Shown piece after piece: positions 1-9,411 of a stretch of DNA of 64,000 bases. The stretch lies in contig JASANZ010002256.1 of the NCBI GenBank assembly GCA_030849805.1, positions 1 to 64,000 of the forward strand, in the 5' to 3' direction. The translations under genes and the position numbers were made by a program. Each line of letters opens with the position of its first letter. Position 1 is the stretch's first letter. Source of the stretch: Sergeia podlipaevii. Taxonomy: Eukaryota > Euglenozoa > Kinetoplastea > Trypanosomatida > Trypanosomatidae. Below the pieces are notes generated by a model. It was given only the letters and a program-made list of their open reading frames with translations, did no database searches and was not told where the DNA came from.

Positions 1-498
1 CAGCAGGACAGATGAAATTCATATCACCAACAATAGAAGCTGAGAGTACGTTGACATCTCTCCTACCTCTATCATCAGGGAGGAAAACAGCACCTCGTGA
101 ACAAATCAGATGTAACTCCACAAAAAAAGGCGTCAAGTTTTCGTATTATATATTCTTTGTAAACAAACATGAATAGTTTTTTTTGAAAAAAAAAAAACAG
201 AATAAAAATGCGAAAGACATGCCCTCCTTATCTCTCCATCACAATACTGTTGACGTTTGCGTCAAAAACAGAGAAGGAGGTAAAGATAAAAGTGAAGAAA
301 ATCCCCAGCTATACACAAACCCCAAAACCCGATACATTCAAGACACTTGCAAAGGAGCAGCTCTTGGCGGACTGACCNACACTTGCAAAGGAGCAGCTCT
401 TGGCGGACTGACCTGTTGTTGCTCCTCCCCCCCCCCCCTGCTGCCCCGCCTCTCCTCTTCTAGATCAGCCCGAACAAGGAGCAATAAACGACAACTTC
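1..498. other. Spacer downstream of the Hsp70-like gene
   Basis: No gene seen. For the minus-strand array this is the 3' flank of the Hsp70-like gene. It holds an assembly join at 343-413 and a run of 12 C at 427-438. A plus-strand open frame crosses the join and has low-complexity composition; I do not believe it is coding. Confidence 0.6.
343..413. repeat. 35-bp direct repeat separated by one N (contig join)
   Basis: Positions 343-377 and 379-413 are identical 35-base copies, and the only ambiguous base seen in the window, N, lies between them at 378. Two contig ends that share the same 35 bases and were joined without merging would produce exactly this. A true tandem duplication is possible but would not explain the N. 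Confidence 0.85.
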
Positions 499-3177
499 TT
501 ATCGAAACATCTGAGCAGAGATCTGCATGCCAGCTTCCTTAGCGGCTCGCTGCGCTTCCACCACCTCCTCTGCAGCGGCCGCGTCCTCTGCATCAAGTTG
601 CTCCTGAATATTGATCATGTCTACTACTCCGTCAGTAATTGTCATGGTCTGAAGATTCAAGTTTTCACTATAGCGCTGCGCGTGGTCTGGGGAAGCAGGA
701 TCATCAATAGGGAAACTGCTCATCAGCGTTTCACGCATCTCATCCATCGTCATGGGCCGCTGCAGCTCCTGCCAGGGAATAGGGCCCCCAACTGCTTCCC
801 CAGCCTCCACCGCATCCTTCACCTCTTGCCAGGAGCCCCTCTCGCCCGGGGGTACTGGTGGCTCGCGCCATGCACGTTCATCCACTTGTACTTCCAAGAA
901 GGACGTACGCGTTGCCTCAGAAATGCTAACGTCTGTGTTGAGCAGCGCTGGATGCCCAGCCTGAATAAGCTCTTGAGCCCCTGGGCTTTCCGCAGGAAGT
1001 GGTGCCTTTCGTCTGAGCACCTTGGGTCCTTCGCTAGCAGATGCCTCCTTTCTCTGTGATGTACTTGCAGCAGTTGCTGTCGCTGCTGCAGCGGCATGCA
1101 AAACGCGCACGCCTGCATCCTCATCGCCATCCTTATCATCATCCCCAGCAGGTGGAACTCCCATGTTAGAGATGACTTTTCGCAACTCTTCCTCGGCGGT
1201 TGGACGGTGCTCGCCAGATGATGATGACGACGACGATGACGATGTGTTTACGCTCTTGGCTGCAATCTTTGAAAAGTCAATCGTACCCTCCTCCGTTGTC
1301 GCGGCACTGTCAGAGGCAAGGCCGTCAAGCTCATCCAGTGCGGTCTGGAGCTCCGTCACAGTGCGTAGCAGCTCGTCCTCGTGATCATGAAAGTTGTGTA
1401 CCATGTACTGCCAAAACTTAAGCTGTTCGCTGAGCTGTGTGACGCGCCGCTCCTGCATGCCTTGCTTGCGGTTCGAGTCTGCTGCAACCCGCCGCATCAA
1501 GTGATTGGCCTCATTCTCAGCACGTTCCAGCAGCAGACGCCGTGAGCACGCCGCCTCAAACTCCACAAGCTCCTTTGCGTAGTTGGCAATTTCTTCGTCT
1601 GACAGCCCCTTCGCCTTACCGCGCCATCGCTGTCCAATGGCATTGGGGTTCGTCGAGCTCGTCAGCGACCGCAGCCGCGTCCACGAGCGACGCAGTACTC
1701 CTCCCTGCCTCAGCGACTGCACCGTGCCAGAAACAAAACGTGTGTTGCGAGTGAGCTCGGGGAACGTGCCTTGTAGCATGCCACTGCGGATACCCGCCCC
1801 AATGGCAACTGCGTAGTCCGCAGGGCATGCGTCCTCGGAGACTACAGCCATGTTGAAGTACTCCTGCAGCATGTGGCGCACCGGTGGATCACGCGTCATG
1901 GCGCCGACAAGAAGCACGTTATCAATATCCTCGGCACGTATGTGTGTATGCTGAAAAAGCTTTTCCACACACTGCAGGCAGTGCACACGAAGAGGGCGGG
2001 TGAAGTTGACGTACTCCTCGTGTGTCAGCGTGGCCTCGAGTGGCACAATGTCTCGCAGCGCACGCGAGAAGTGGAAAGCCCTATTGTAGCCGTAGTACGT
2101 TTCAGTGGAGTGCGTAAAGTGAATCTTCGCTCGCTCTGCCTCTAAACTTAAATTGCGGTATGACGCCACACTCTGACCAACGTTGCCATCTTCCTCTTCA
2201 ATAGGAATATGCCATTTTAATTCAAAGGCAGAAGCAAAGTGATGTGAGATAACAGTATCCCAGTCGTTGCCGCCGAGGAGCGGATCTCCATGGGTGGCGA
2301 GCAGCGTGAAGCTTTGTTTGTGCCTATCGTGCTCCATGACGGCACAGTCAAGTGTACCGCCACCAAGGTCAAAAACTAGCGAGCGTATCACGCGCTTTCT
2401 CTTTTCTTCCACAGTTTCCTTCCCTTGGTGCAGTACAGTGTAGGTAAGGCACGCTGCGGATGGCTCATCAATTACCTCTAGAACATCAAAGCCTGCGCAA
2501 AGTGCCGCATCCTCCGTAGCCACTTTTTGCTGAGGTGTGAAGTACGCCGGCACACTCACGACGGCCAACTCCACTGGTTCGCCAAGAAACCGTTCGGCCT
2601 CACCTTTAAGATAGCGTAAAAACATGGCGATGATGTGGACCACTGTGTACGTCCTCCCCATAATCTCCACTGCCACCTCTCCTTTTTCATTCATCGTTAA
2701 AAGGTTTGTCTTATTGAGGTCAGACTGCACCCGGCCTAATTCACCAAAACCACGGCCGATAAGACGCTTGCCGCTGCACAAAGTCGCACTAGAGCTTGCT
2801 CGCACACACGCACGCGCCTCTTCGCCAAAGAGGCGGATCTCATGATTTTTATCAAAAGTCACCGCAGTTGGGAACACCCACGAACCAGTAGGAGAGGGAA
2901 TAATTTTTGGCTTCTGGGTCTCCGCATCGATATAGCACAGGCAGCTATTCGTGGTGCCAAGATCAATACCAATGGCACGACCACCACGCGCCGCACGTTC
3001 CTCTCTCACTACTTCATAGTGGCTCCGTGCCACCTCATCTAGCTTTCGCCTGCGTTCGGCTTCCATTTTGAGTGAGTTCTGCATGCTAAGTGATTGCCCC
3101 AGGCGAGGTGGTATTAGAGGAGGAACACGTGGACTCTGAAGCACGACTGTCGTCACACAAAACAGCCCCCTACGCAT
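499..3177 (-). CDS. Divergent Hsp70-like ATPase, probably mitochondrial
   Basis: An 892-residue protein with an Hsp70 nucleotide-binding domain at about 66-466. The phosphate-1 motif GIDLGTTNS is at 70-78, VPAYFTPQQK near 209-218, phosphate-2 LVFDLGGGT at 267-275, and an adenosine-loop-like LLVGAMTR near 422. The N-terminus (MRRGLFCVTT, basic and hydrophobic) suggests mitochondrial import. After the ATPase domain the usual hydrophobic linker and beta-sandwich substrate-binding domain cannot be recognised; only about 57 residues separate it from a helical segment beginning GLSDEEI at 524, which matches the Hsp70 lid. The C-terminal ~270 residues are acidic with a Ser run at about 646-654, and have no Hsp70 counterpart. 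Canonical Hsp70s are about 640-660 aa. ATP binding is likely; classical client binding is doubtful (inference). A pyrimidine tract and AG lie 53-54 bases upstream of the ATG. Met32 and Met37 are alternative starts that would lose the presequence. Confidence 0.88.
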   Translation of the reverse strand: MRRGLFCVTTVVLQSPRVPPLIPPRLGQSLSMQNSLKMEAERRRKLDEVARSHYEVVREERAARGGRAIGIDLGTTNSCLCYIDAETQKPKIIPSPTGSWVFPTAVTFDKNHEIRLFGEEARACVRASSSATLCSGKRLIGRGFGELGRVQSDLNKTNLLTMNEKGEVAVEIMGRTYTVVHIIAMFLRYLKGEAERFLGEPVELAVVSVPAYFTPQQKVATEDAALCAGFDVLEVIDEPSAACLTYTVLHQGKETVEEKRKRVIRSLVFDLGGGTLDCAVMEHDRHKQSFTLLATHGDPLLGGNDWDTVISHHFASAFELKWHIPIEEEDGNVGQSVASYRNLSLEAERAKIHFTHSTETYYGYNRAFHFSRALRDIVPLEATLTHEEYVNFTRPLRVHCLQCVEKLFQHTHIRAEDIDNVLLVGAMTRDPPVRHMLQEYFNMAVVSEDACPADYAVAIGAGIRSGMLQGTFPELTRNTRFVSGTVQSLRQGGVLRRSWTRLRSLTSSTNPNAIGQRWRGKAKGLSDEEIANYAKELVEFEAACSRRLLLERAENEANHLMRRVAADSNRKQGMQERRVTQLSEQLKFWQYMVHNFHDHEDELLRTVTELQTALDELDGLASDSAATTEEGTIDFSKIAAKSVNTSSSSSSSSSGEHRPTAEEELRKVISNMGVPPAGDDDKDGDEDAGVRVLHAAAAATATAASTSQRKEASASEGPKVLRRKAPLPAESPGAQELIQAGHPALLNTDVSISEATRTSFLEVQVDERAWREPPVPPGERGSWQEVKDAVEAGEAVGGPIPWQELQRPMTMDEMRETLMSSFPIDDPASPDHAQRYSENLNLQTMTITDGVVDMINIQEQLDAEDAAAAEEVVEAQRAAKEAGMQISAQMFR

Positions 3178-3722
3178 TTTTGCTTTGTAGAGAGAATTTT
3201 TATCTTTCTGTATGAATGAACAGAATTATCTAAAGGGGAGAAAAAAAAGAAAGGAAACACTTTTTCTTGGTTTGTTTCCCTTTTTGTATGCCTGCTTGTA
3301 TGTGTTTGCGTTTCCAACAATGAGCAAAAGAATACTTACTCTTCCTTCTTCTTTCTTTCTTCTCCTTTTTTTTTGCGATATGAGTTTATTTAACAGACGC
3401 TTTTAGCGTCAACTATGCGTACTCGTCGTCACTTAGCACTTCCAAAAAAAAAAAAAACTGAAGATGAGAGCAATAAAATGGAAACAAAGAAAGGAAATGT
3501 GTAAAAAAAAAATTCGCGCAAAGTAACATCAAGCATTCATAAGCCAAATAGAAGACGCTCAAAAGAAGAAAAAAAACAAAAAATGTACTATCAGATGTGT
3601 GGTTGCCTGCACTGTTATACGAGAGTGTTGTAAAAAAAAAAAAAAAAGGCAACAAAGAGGGCAACAAAGAGGGCAAACACACACAGTTTAAAAAAATCTG
3701 ACCCTCAACCAACACCACCACT
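3178..3722. other. Intergenic spacer with A-tracts
   Basis: AT-rich spacer holding the leader of the Hsp70-like gene and the 3' flank of the OGFr-domain gene. A 12-bp unit (GGCAACAAAGAG) is repeated twice at 3648-3671 next to an A-tract. No supported gene. Confidence 0.6.
3230..3231 (-). promoter_or_regulatory. Putative trans-splice acceptor AG
   Basis: On the minus strand a pyrimidine tract of about 25 bases (plus-strand 3232-3257) ends in the first AG here, 53-54 bases upstream of the Hsp70-like ATG, with no ATG between. Confidence 0.55.
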
Positions 3723-4724
3723 TCAATCGGAATCGCTATGGGTAAGCCTGTATACTTTCTTCCGCAAGCGTTGCTTGTGTGTCTGGTCCACGTCCTCACT
3801 ACCATAAATAATAGGCAGCAGCTCAGATTCCACCAGGGGCAGCAACGCCACAAGTCGACCACAGGCTATCTCTTCCACGCAAAACTCCACGAGACGCACA
3901 GCGTAACGAAGAAGGCCACAATCCATCAAACTACGTACCACTCGCGGAAACGCACTAGCATAAAAATCAAAAACGCTATACTGCGGCACTGCTAGCGCCT
4001 CTTCCCTCGCAGTACTCTCGCCACTAGGCTCGCCATTGCCTCGATGATCAAGCCCAAGGCCAAGCATTGCATAACGTGATTCCCAGTTCCGGTGACGATC
4101 CAGCACTCCTCGCTCCTCGTCGTGTAGACGCCATCCAAAGAAACGGAGTAGTACCACATAGCTGTAGTGAACTCTATCCAGCATGCCAGGGTGCCGCAGC
4201 GCCTCCATATCCGTGTTTGAGAAAGGAGTAGTGATGCATTCAACTGCATTCGCGATGGGTTCTGCGGCACTACTACAGTCACCCGTCTTGTCCTCCGCCT
4301 GGTCTCGCAGTTGTTTGACATCGTTGCTGCTATTGCTAGCACAGGTGTCTTCATCCTTGACACGGAAGGGAAACAGCAACACGATGAGATGATGCCAATT
4401 GAACCTTAAGAACTCAAGGCCCTCTTCGCAGGCGATCTGTTGCGCGTAGTTCTCGTTGAGCACGTCGCGATCAAAGTCCACCTCGCACGGCGGCATGAGC
4501 GTTCTGTGCAGTTTAATAATAAACATGTTCTCAAACGGAGCAGCCGGGCTGGTTTTATCTGCACCTGCATCATGAGGGCGGCCGTCTGCCGTATAGCTCA
4601 ATGAGGGTACAGTGCGTACGTGTACAGGGCGGTATCCCCTATAGAAGGCAAGGCTAGGATGCTTTGGGGAGTCGTCCACGTCCACCGCCTCGGGCTTGTC
4701 TAAAGCGTCGAAAAATGCAGACAT
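3723..4724 (-). CDS. OGFr conserved-region protein
   Basis: A 333-residue protein resembling the conserved N-terminal region of opioid growth factor receptor (OGFr) proteins. Matches by eye: HPSLAFYR at 22-29 (family N-x-x-FYR), WHHLIVLLFPFR at 110-121 (family YIQWLFPxR), and a segment at about 182-220 with SYVVLLRFFGWRLHDEERG and WESRYAMLG, like the family's Y-x-x-ML-x-FYG-x-x-L-x-DE...R repeat. The animal receptor's C-terminal repeats are absent. A low-complexity acidic insert lies at about 123-175. The frame extends upstream but only with TTG; the chosen ATG is the first after an acceptor AG at 4786-4787. The biochemical role is unknown; the family name should not be read as opioid signalling here. 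Confidence 0.7.
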   Translation of the reverse strand: MSAFFDALDKPEAVDVDDSPKHPSLAFYRGYRPVHVRTVPSLSYTADGRPHDAGADKTSPAAPFENMFIIKLHRTLMPPCEVDFDRDVLNENYAQQIACEEGLEFLRFNWHHLIVLLFPFRVKDEDTCASNSSNDVKQLRDQAEDKTGDCSSAAEPIANAVECITTPFSNTDMEALRHPGMLDRVHYSYVVLLRFFGWRLHDEERGVLDRHRNWESRYAMLGLGLDHRGNGEPSGESTAREEALAVPQYSVFDFYASAFPRVVRSLMDCGLLRYAVRLVEFCVEEIACGRLVALLPLVESELLPIIYGSEDVDQTHKQRLRKKVYRLTHSDSD

Positions 4725-5279
4725 GCAAAAGGAGACGCAATTCGACAACAACAACAACAAATATATAGATGTCGAGTGTGTGACACTCGAGTAGGGAAAA
4801 AAAAAAAAAAAAAGACTGTATCCTTTTTTCTCTCTCTCAAGTCGTTGAGCACGCTACAGAAACCGCGCAAAAAAAAAAAGAAAAGAAGATATTGATAAAT
4901 GGCGATAGAGAGAAAGGGGAGGGGGGAGGGGGGGACGGTGCATAAAGATGTTGAGAATTATCAGTTGGCATTGAAACGTTGTTCGAGGCTCTTTATTGGC
5001 TTTGAGAGATATCAGGAATACAGGTAAAACGTGAATTGTTTCTTTTGTTGAATTGTATTAGATGTGAAAAAAAAAAAAAAACAATGAATCGGTATGCTTT
5101 CATTATTATTTTTTTATAGAAGGTAGCAATCGTAGCCGCAACACTGTATCGCGATACAGCATATCACGACACACACCACATAACGTCAAACACAAAAAGA
5201 GGCTAGCAAGCTCAATGTGCATTCCAGCAAATGCAGAAAAAAAAAAACGTCCGTCTCATCAGCCTGCGTTTTCTCTCTC
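4725..5279. other. Intergenic spacer
   Basis: AT-rich with A-tracts (for example at 4798-4814) and a G-rich patch at 4917-4935. It holds the leader of the OGFr-domain gene and the 3' flank of the redoxin-fold gene. No gene seen. Confidence 0.55.
4786..4787 (-). promoter_or_regulatory. Putative trans-splice acceptor AG
   Basis: First minus-strand AG after a T-tract of about 17 bases. The next ATG is at 4722-4724, which fixes the start of the OGFr-domain gene about 61 bases downstream. Confidence 0.5.
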
Positions 5280-5813
5280 TCACTCCTCCTCGCCACGGTT
5301 GTGATACGGGTGAAGCGTAGGCAGTTGCACAACAGGACGGTTCACTGGAGGGCCACGGTAACGCGCACGAAACAGTTCAGTATCGTCGAAAGCAGAAGGC
5401 AAAACGTTCAGCTGCTGAGGCCTCCCGTCAACCCCGCTACCCGTTTTCCACTCAAAGCCAAACTGAACAACATCCTTGAGAAGTCGCTTTTCTTCCATCT
5501 CTTTTACATCCCCGAGGGTACCAACTAGCTTCTTATTGACAAAGAGAATTGGCAGTTCAGCGATGCCGGTGCGCGTGACGATGTCATGACGTAGCTTAGT
5601 GGCGTATATGTGATGGTCAAGCTCCACTACTTTAAGCCGTGTGCAGTACCATGACAGGTAGTGCCGCATGTGCCCGGTTTCAATAGGTCTTGACCCTACT
5701 GAAAAAACGATGGCCCAGTACCGACCAAGGTAGTCATCTAAACGGGCGGAAACAAAAGGTCTAAAACGCTGAGAGCTGTTGGCACGGCCCCTATTCAGGC
5801 CATAAGGAGGCAT
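5280..5813 (-). CDS. Glutaredoxin/SH3BGR-like thioredoxin-fold protein without CxxC
   Basis: A 177-residue protein with a thioredoxin-like core at about 32-120. Strand-1 WAIVFSV (33-39) is followed by GSRPIETG where glutaredoxins carry the CPYC-type active site, so no redox cysteine pair is visible. A cis-proline-type segment ELPILFVNKKLVGTLGD (86-102) matches the glutaredoxin TVPQVFINGKxIGG region. The pattern also fits SH3BGR-like proteins, which are glutaredoxin-like without catalytic cysteines. The C-terminal ~55 residues are Pro/Arg-rich and end in GEEE. Its role is probably structural or binding rather than oxidoreductase (inference). It starts at the only plausible ATG; I see no strong N-terminal targeting signal. 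Confidence 0.72.
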   Translation of the reverse strand: MPPYGLNRGRANSSQRFRPFVSARLDDYLGRYWAIVFSVGSRPIETGHMRHYLSWYCTRLKVVELDHHIYATKLRHDIVTRTGIAELPILFVNKKLVGTLGDVKEMEEKRLLKDVVQFGFEWKTGSGVDGRPQQLNVLPSAFDDTELFRARYRGPPVNRPVVQLPTLHPYHNRGEEE

Positions 5814-6532
5814 CGTCCCTGAATCGCCCTAAAATCAGGATATGAATTACACCAATATACAGCAAAATAATTACTTAAACAAGGATTTCTCTCCTCAAAC
5901 CTATGTATATATTATTATGTGCCTGAGCTCTTTTCCCCTATTCTAATGACCATGCAAAAATACACAAGCAAGACAATGGTCTGATCACCCGAAGCCCTGC
6001 ACCAAACAGTAGCAACAACGTTGAAAAAAAAAAGTAAAAAATAAGAAACCAGTATACAAAATCAGGCGTGCAACACACGATTATTATTATTATTTCTCTC
6101 TACACGTGCACAAATGTGCACAAACCACTGTCCACAACCTAACAATATAAACAAAATATATCGATACATATGAACGGCATTAAAAAAATATATATATCAC
6201 ATTTTTGTTTTTCTGCGCTTGTGTTTGTGTGTATTCATATTGATACAGAAGAAGCTTTATCTCTGCCTTGTCGCGCAACATGTCCCTTGAAAGAAAGGCA
6301 TCCAAAACTGTGAAGATAAAAAAAGAAAAATAATAAAAAAGGAAAACCTACAAGTAAAGGACTGCACGCGCACCGTTTGGCATGCTTTCTTCATATATAA
6401 GGGCCTCAAATCACTGATCATCAGAAAAATGCAGAGGAAAATGCGCTGAAAGGGGCAAACTCATCGAGCAGGGCTTAGAACGAATCTCTCACCTCCACTA
6501 GCGCTAAAAACCCATAATTTTTCTTTGCACTC
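5814..6532. other. Intergenic spacer
   Basis: A 719-base AT-rich spacer with short AT repeats and A-tracts. A short tandem (GTGCACAAA twice) lies near 6105-6126. No open frame or RNA gene recognised. Confidence 0.55.
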
Positions 6533-8530
6533 TCATTCAATTGCTAGCCGAGACTTGGGCAGCATGCTCTTAGTGAAAGGCCGCATAGTGTGCAGGTCAC
6601 GCTTGTCCAGCCCCAGCTCAAGTGCGAGCTGGCGTGTGCGAAGAGGCAAAAACTCATTGTCAGGACTGATCTCACGCATCATGGGTCCACACGACAGCCG
6701 ATGTGCCTCCCAGTGGCGCCACTCCACTCCTTGCCCACAGTCCATGCACAGTACCACTTGATGCTTCTCCTGATGCGGCTCCAGCAGTTCGAGAAGAACG
6801 GTGCGGTTGCATTCGTTGCACCAGCGCACCGACTCCACGCACGAAGCCCAGTGTTGAAAAAAATTCGCACTTGACACGAAATTCTTGCAGTTGCGACACC
6901 ACTGCTCACTCGCCGCACTAAGGGGCTTGTTCATGATTTGATGATAGTAAATCCGGGTCGGCTCGTGCACCATGCCATCTAAATGTGCGACATCAGACGT
7001 GCTACGCAGTGTAAAGTCGTTAAATGAGCGCATGCGAGCAAGAATATTGCCCAGGTCGTTCGTGTCTGCCATCCTGCGACCATTGAGGTTCACTCGGTAA
7101 GCGTTGCCGTAGCCAATAATGCTCATTGGGGCGAGACGCTTACGCGGAAATAGTGGGAACTGCTGAATCTCATAACGAATCTCTGGATAGTCTGGATGGT
7201 AGCACACCACTCGCATTCTCGGCACATCCGCTGTGCGGTGCTGTAGGGGGAAGTACACAGTGATAAAATGCTCCGCGACCGCCATCACTTCTCCCACAGC
7301 CCCTGCCGGCACTCCGTAAGAATCCTGTCCATCCAGCAGTAGGTGCACTCGATGGCCAACATCGACGCTAAGGGCATCGACAAGTCCAAAAGAAACGGGG
7401 TGCGCGGACTGCACGAGCAGGCTCACAAGAAAGTTGCCAATCTCAGTCTGTTTGAGCTGGCGAAAGCGAACTGGCATCACCTTGATAGCAGGCTGACGAG
7501 GGAAGCGGGGGGTGAAGCGCATGATAGCGTCCGCGTTAGAAGTAACATCATCATTTAACAACGTGGCAGGAGATGCTGCTTGTAGTGAGTGTTCTCCATC
7601 TCTCTCGTCCCCCTCGTCTTCCTCTTCAGCAAGATAATCATCTTCCCTATCTCTCCTGTTCGCTGTGAGAGCCGATTGTTCTTCCTCGTCGTTGTTATCG
7701 CTTTCCTCCTCCCCCTCCTTCTGAGAGGCAGTGGTGCTGCTTCGTAAGAGTAGCGCCTCCTCTGGCTTTCCTTGTAGCGAGAGGTCCTCCATTGCAGTCA
7801 TGTCATCCATCGTGAGAGTGCCAAAAAACGCCTTCTCTGTGAAGCGATTGAGCTGCTTCTCTTGCCCGTGTGTGTGACGCAGGAGCACCTGCTTGGGGAA
7901 GTACCTGCTCCACTCCTCTAGCTGAAACAGATTTCCACCAGTGTCACTCCGTGGGTGCACTGGCAAGCGCCAAAAATCAGCTGCGGCGTACACACGCAGA
8001 CCGCCAAAGGGAACCTTTAGTTTATTTCTTTGACGTCTGCACACAGCGTCCATAGAAAGAAGAATGCTGGGGTCTACCTTCTCAAGTGCATCAAGTATCA
8101 GTACATCAACACTGCACAGACTGGGGAGGCAGCTGGCGTACGTAGACTCGACCAGACGCACATGGCGATCTAGTGTGCCCTCCAGTTGCTCCTGGGACGG
8201 TAAGTCATCCTTGCTAATACGCAGGCCGATGAAGTGGTGAAGCAAGAATCCATCTAGTCTATTGGCGCGAAGCTGGTCAGCCGAGATGTAGGCCACTTTG
8301 GCGCCTTCCTTCTCACAGCGCTGACCAATTGCCTTGAGAATCGTCAGTTTGCCTGTACCATAATGACCACAGAAAAGCACGTTTGACTTCTCCTTCATCG
8401 CCGCCGCGGCATGCTTCTGACTGCTTCCCGCATTGACGTGGCTCAGCTTCTTGTAGTTACCAACAAAACCTTTGGCATCTACCTCTCTCACTATGGACGA
8501 GAACCACAAACGTAAGGTTCTTGAAAGCAT
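6533..8530 (-). CDS. PIF1-helicase-like protein with degenerate motifs and three zinc fingers
   Basis: A 665-residue protein. Its N-terminus (MLSRTLRLWFSS) looks mitochondrial. A P-loop-like GHYGTGKL lies at 55-62, a Walker-B-like VLILDALE at 143-150, and a motif III equivalent AADFWRLPVH at 183-192 (PIF1: GDFxQLPP). Around 400-470, GHRVHLLLDGQDSYG and GAVGEVM resemble the PIF1 region before motif V, while the HKSQG-type motif V is not preserved. Departures from PIF1: the residue after the P-loop Lys is Leu, the Walker-B Glu is Ala, and the motif III Gly and Gln are replaced. The C-terminus carries three tandem C-x2-C-x11-H-x3-[C/H] fingers (TRAF-type spacing). Between them is an acidic stretch at about 272-320. 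It is likely a non-catalytic PIF1 paralogue that binds nucleic acid or protein, perhaps in the mitochondrion (inference). Confidence 0.75.
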   Translation of the reverse strand: MLSRTLRLWFSSIVREVDAKGFVGNYKKLSHVNAGSSQKHAAAAMKEKSNVLFCGHYGTGKLTILKAIGQRCEKEGAKVAYISADQLRANRLDGFLLHHFIGLRISKDDLPSQEQLEGTLDRHVRLVESTYASCLPSLCSVDVLILDALEKVDPSILLSMDAVCRRQRNKLKVPFGGLRVYAAADFWRLPVHPRSDTGGNLFQLEEWSRYFPKQVLLRHTHGQEKQLNRFTEKAFFGTLTMDDMTAMEDLSLQGKPEEALLLRSSTTASQKEGEEESDNNDEEEQSALTANRRDREDDYLAEEEDEGDERDGEHSLQAASPATLLNDDVTSNADAIMRFTPRFPRQPAIKVMPVRFRQLKQTEIGNFLVSLLVQSAHPVSFGLVDALSVDVGHRVHLLLDGQDSYGVPAGAVGEVMAVAEHFITVYFPLQHRTADVPRMRVVCYHPDYPEIRYEIQQFPLFPRKRLAPMSIIGYGNAYRVNLNGRRMADTNDLGNILARMRSFNDFTLRSTSDVAHLDGMVHEPTRIYYHQIMNKPLSAASEQWCRNCKNFVSSANFFQHWASCVESVRWCNECNRTVLLELLEPHQEKHQVVLCMDCGQGVEWRHWEAHRLSCGPMMREISPDNEFLPLRTRQLALELGLDKRDLHTMRPFTKSMLPKSRLAIE

Positions 8531-9411
8531 ATTATGATTACTTCTATTCTGTGTGTCAGCGCTTAAGGCAAGAGGAAAAAAAAAAAATCAGTGTGTAGTT
8601 AATTTAAAGATTGGTGTGCTTTCTGTGCCTTTGGATACAAAACGCCAACAAAAGTGACCCCAGGGCAAAAGAAGAAACCACAAAAGATAAACAAAAATTG
8701 GGAGAGAAAAGCGAGTGTAAGAGAAAGGTAACTGTATCCAAACATTTCTGTATGTGTCCACGCGAAATCCTTATGCCCCACAAAGTACGCTACAAATATA
8801 CATTGGCATCTTCGGAATAGGGAGAAGAAAAAAGATTATGTTTCGTGATCTTGTGATGTTTCTATGTATGATGCGTGCTTGTTTGATTTGATATGTGGAT
8901 AACGCTCGTGTACCATTAAAAGGAATTTTTTTTTTAAAAAAAAATGCTCTAAGGGTATTGCATAATGGAAGTTTTAGCATATCTGCATAAAAATAGAGGG
9001 ATAGACCAAACATATTCTCCTCTCTTTGCCTTCGCCCCCCTCACACTTTCGCTGTGCCTCCTTCTCTTCTTTTGATATACAAGCCGTAAATACAAGCCAT
9101 CACTGAAGAACCTCCTCTCCTCGATAAGTAGGACCAATGTGCACACGTTGTGCGTACTGGTGCGCAGAAGAAAGAAAAATAAAAAAAAGAAACATGTATG
9201 GTCAATTCCAAGCAACTGACTCGTGCAAATAAGCAAGCATATAATTTTTAAAAAGCAAAGAAAAGAGCCATGCGCAAGTGCACACTTTCTTGATCTTATT
9301 GCTCCACTGCTTGCTTGTCCTCCACTCTTACTCCTCTTTTTCTTTTAACTGATGATAGTACGGAGTACTGGTGTTCTCTCTCTCCCTCTCTCTCTCTCTC
9401 CAATTTCGCTA
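8531..9411. other. Intergenic spacer with CT-rich microsatellite
   Basis: An 881-base AT-rich spacer. A CT-rich repeat lies at 9376-9401, immediately downstream of the J-protein stop. Open frames here are short and Phe/Lys-rich from homopolymers; none is supported. Confidence 0.55.
8562..8563 (-). promoter_or_regulatory. Putative trans-splice acceptor AG
   Basis: First minus-strand AG after a T12-CCTCTTGCC tract, about 32 bases upstream of the PIF1-like ATG at 8530. Confidence 0.5.

Noticed and set aside
183..542. 119-codon plus-strand frame near the window start
   Set aside because: It spans the N join and overlaps the Hsp70-like gene antisense; composition is Lys/Asn then Ser-rich.
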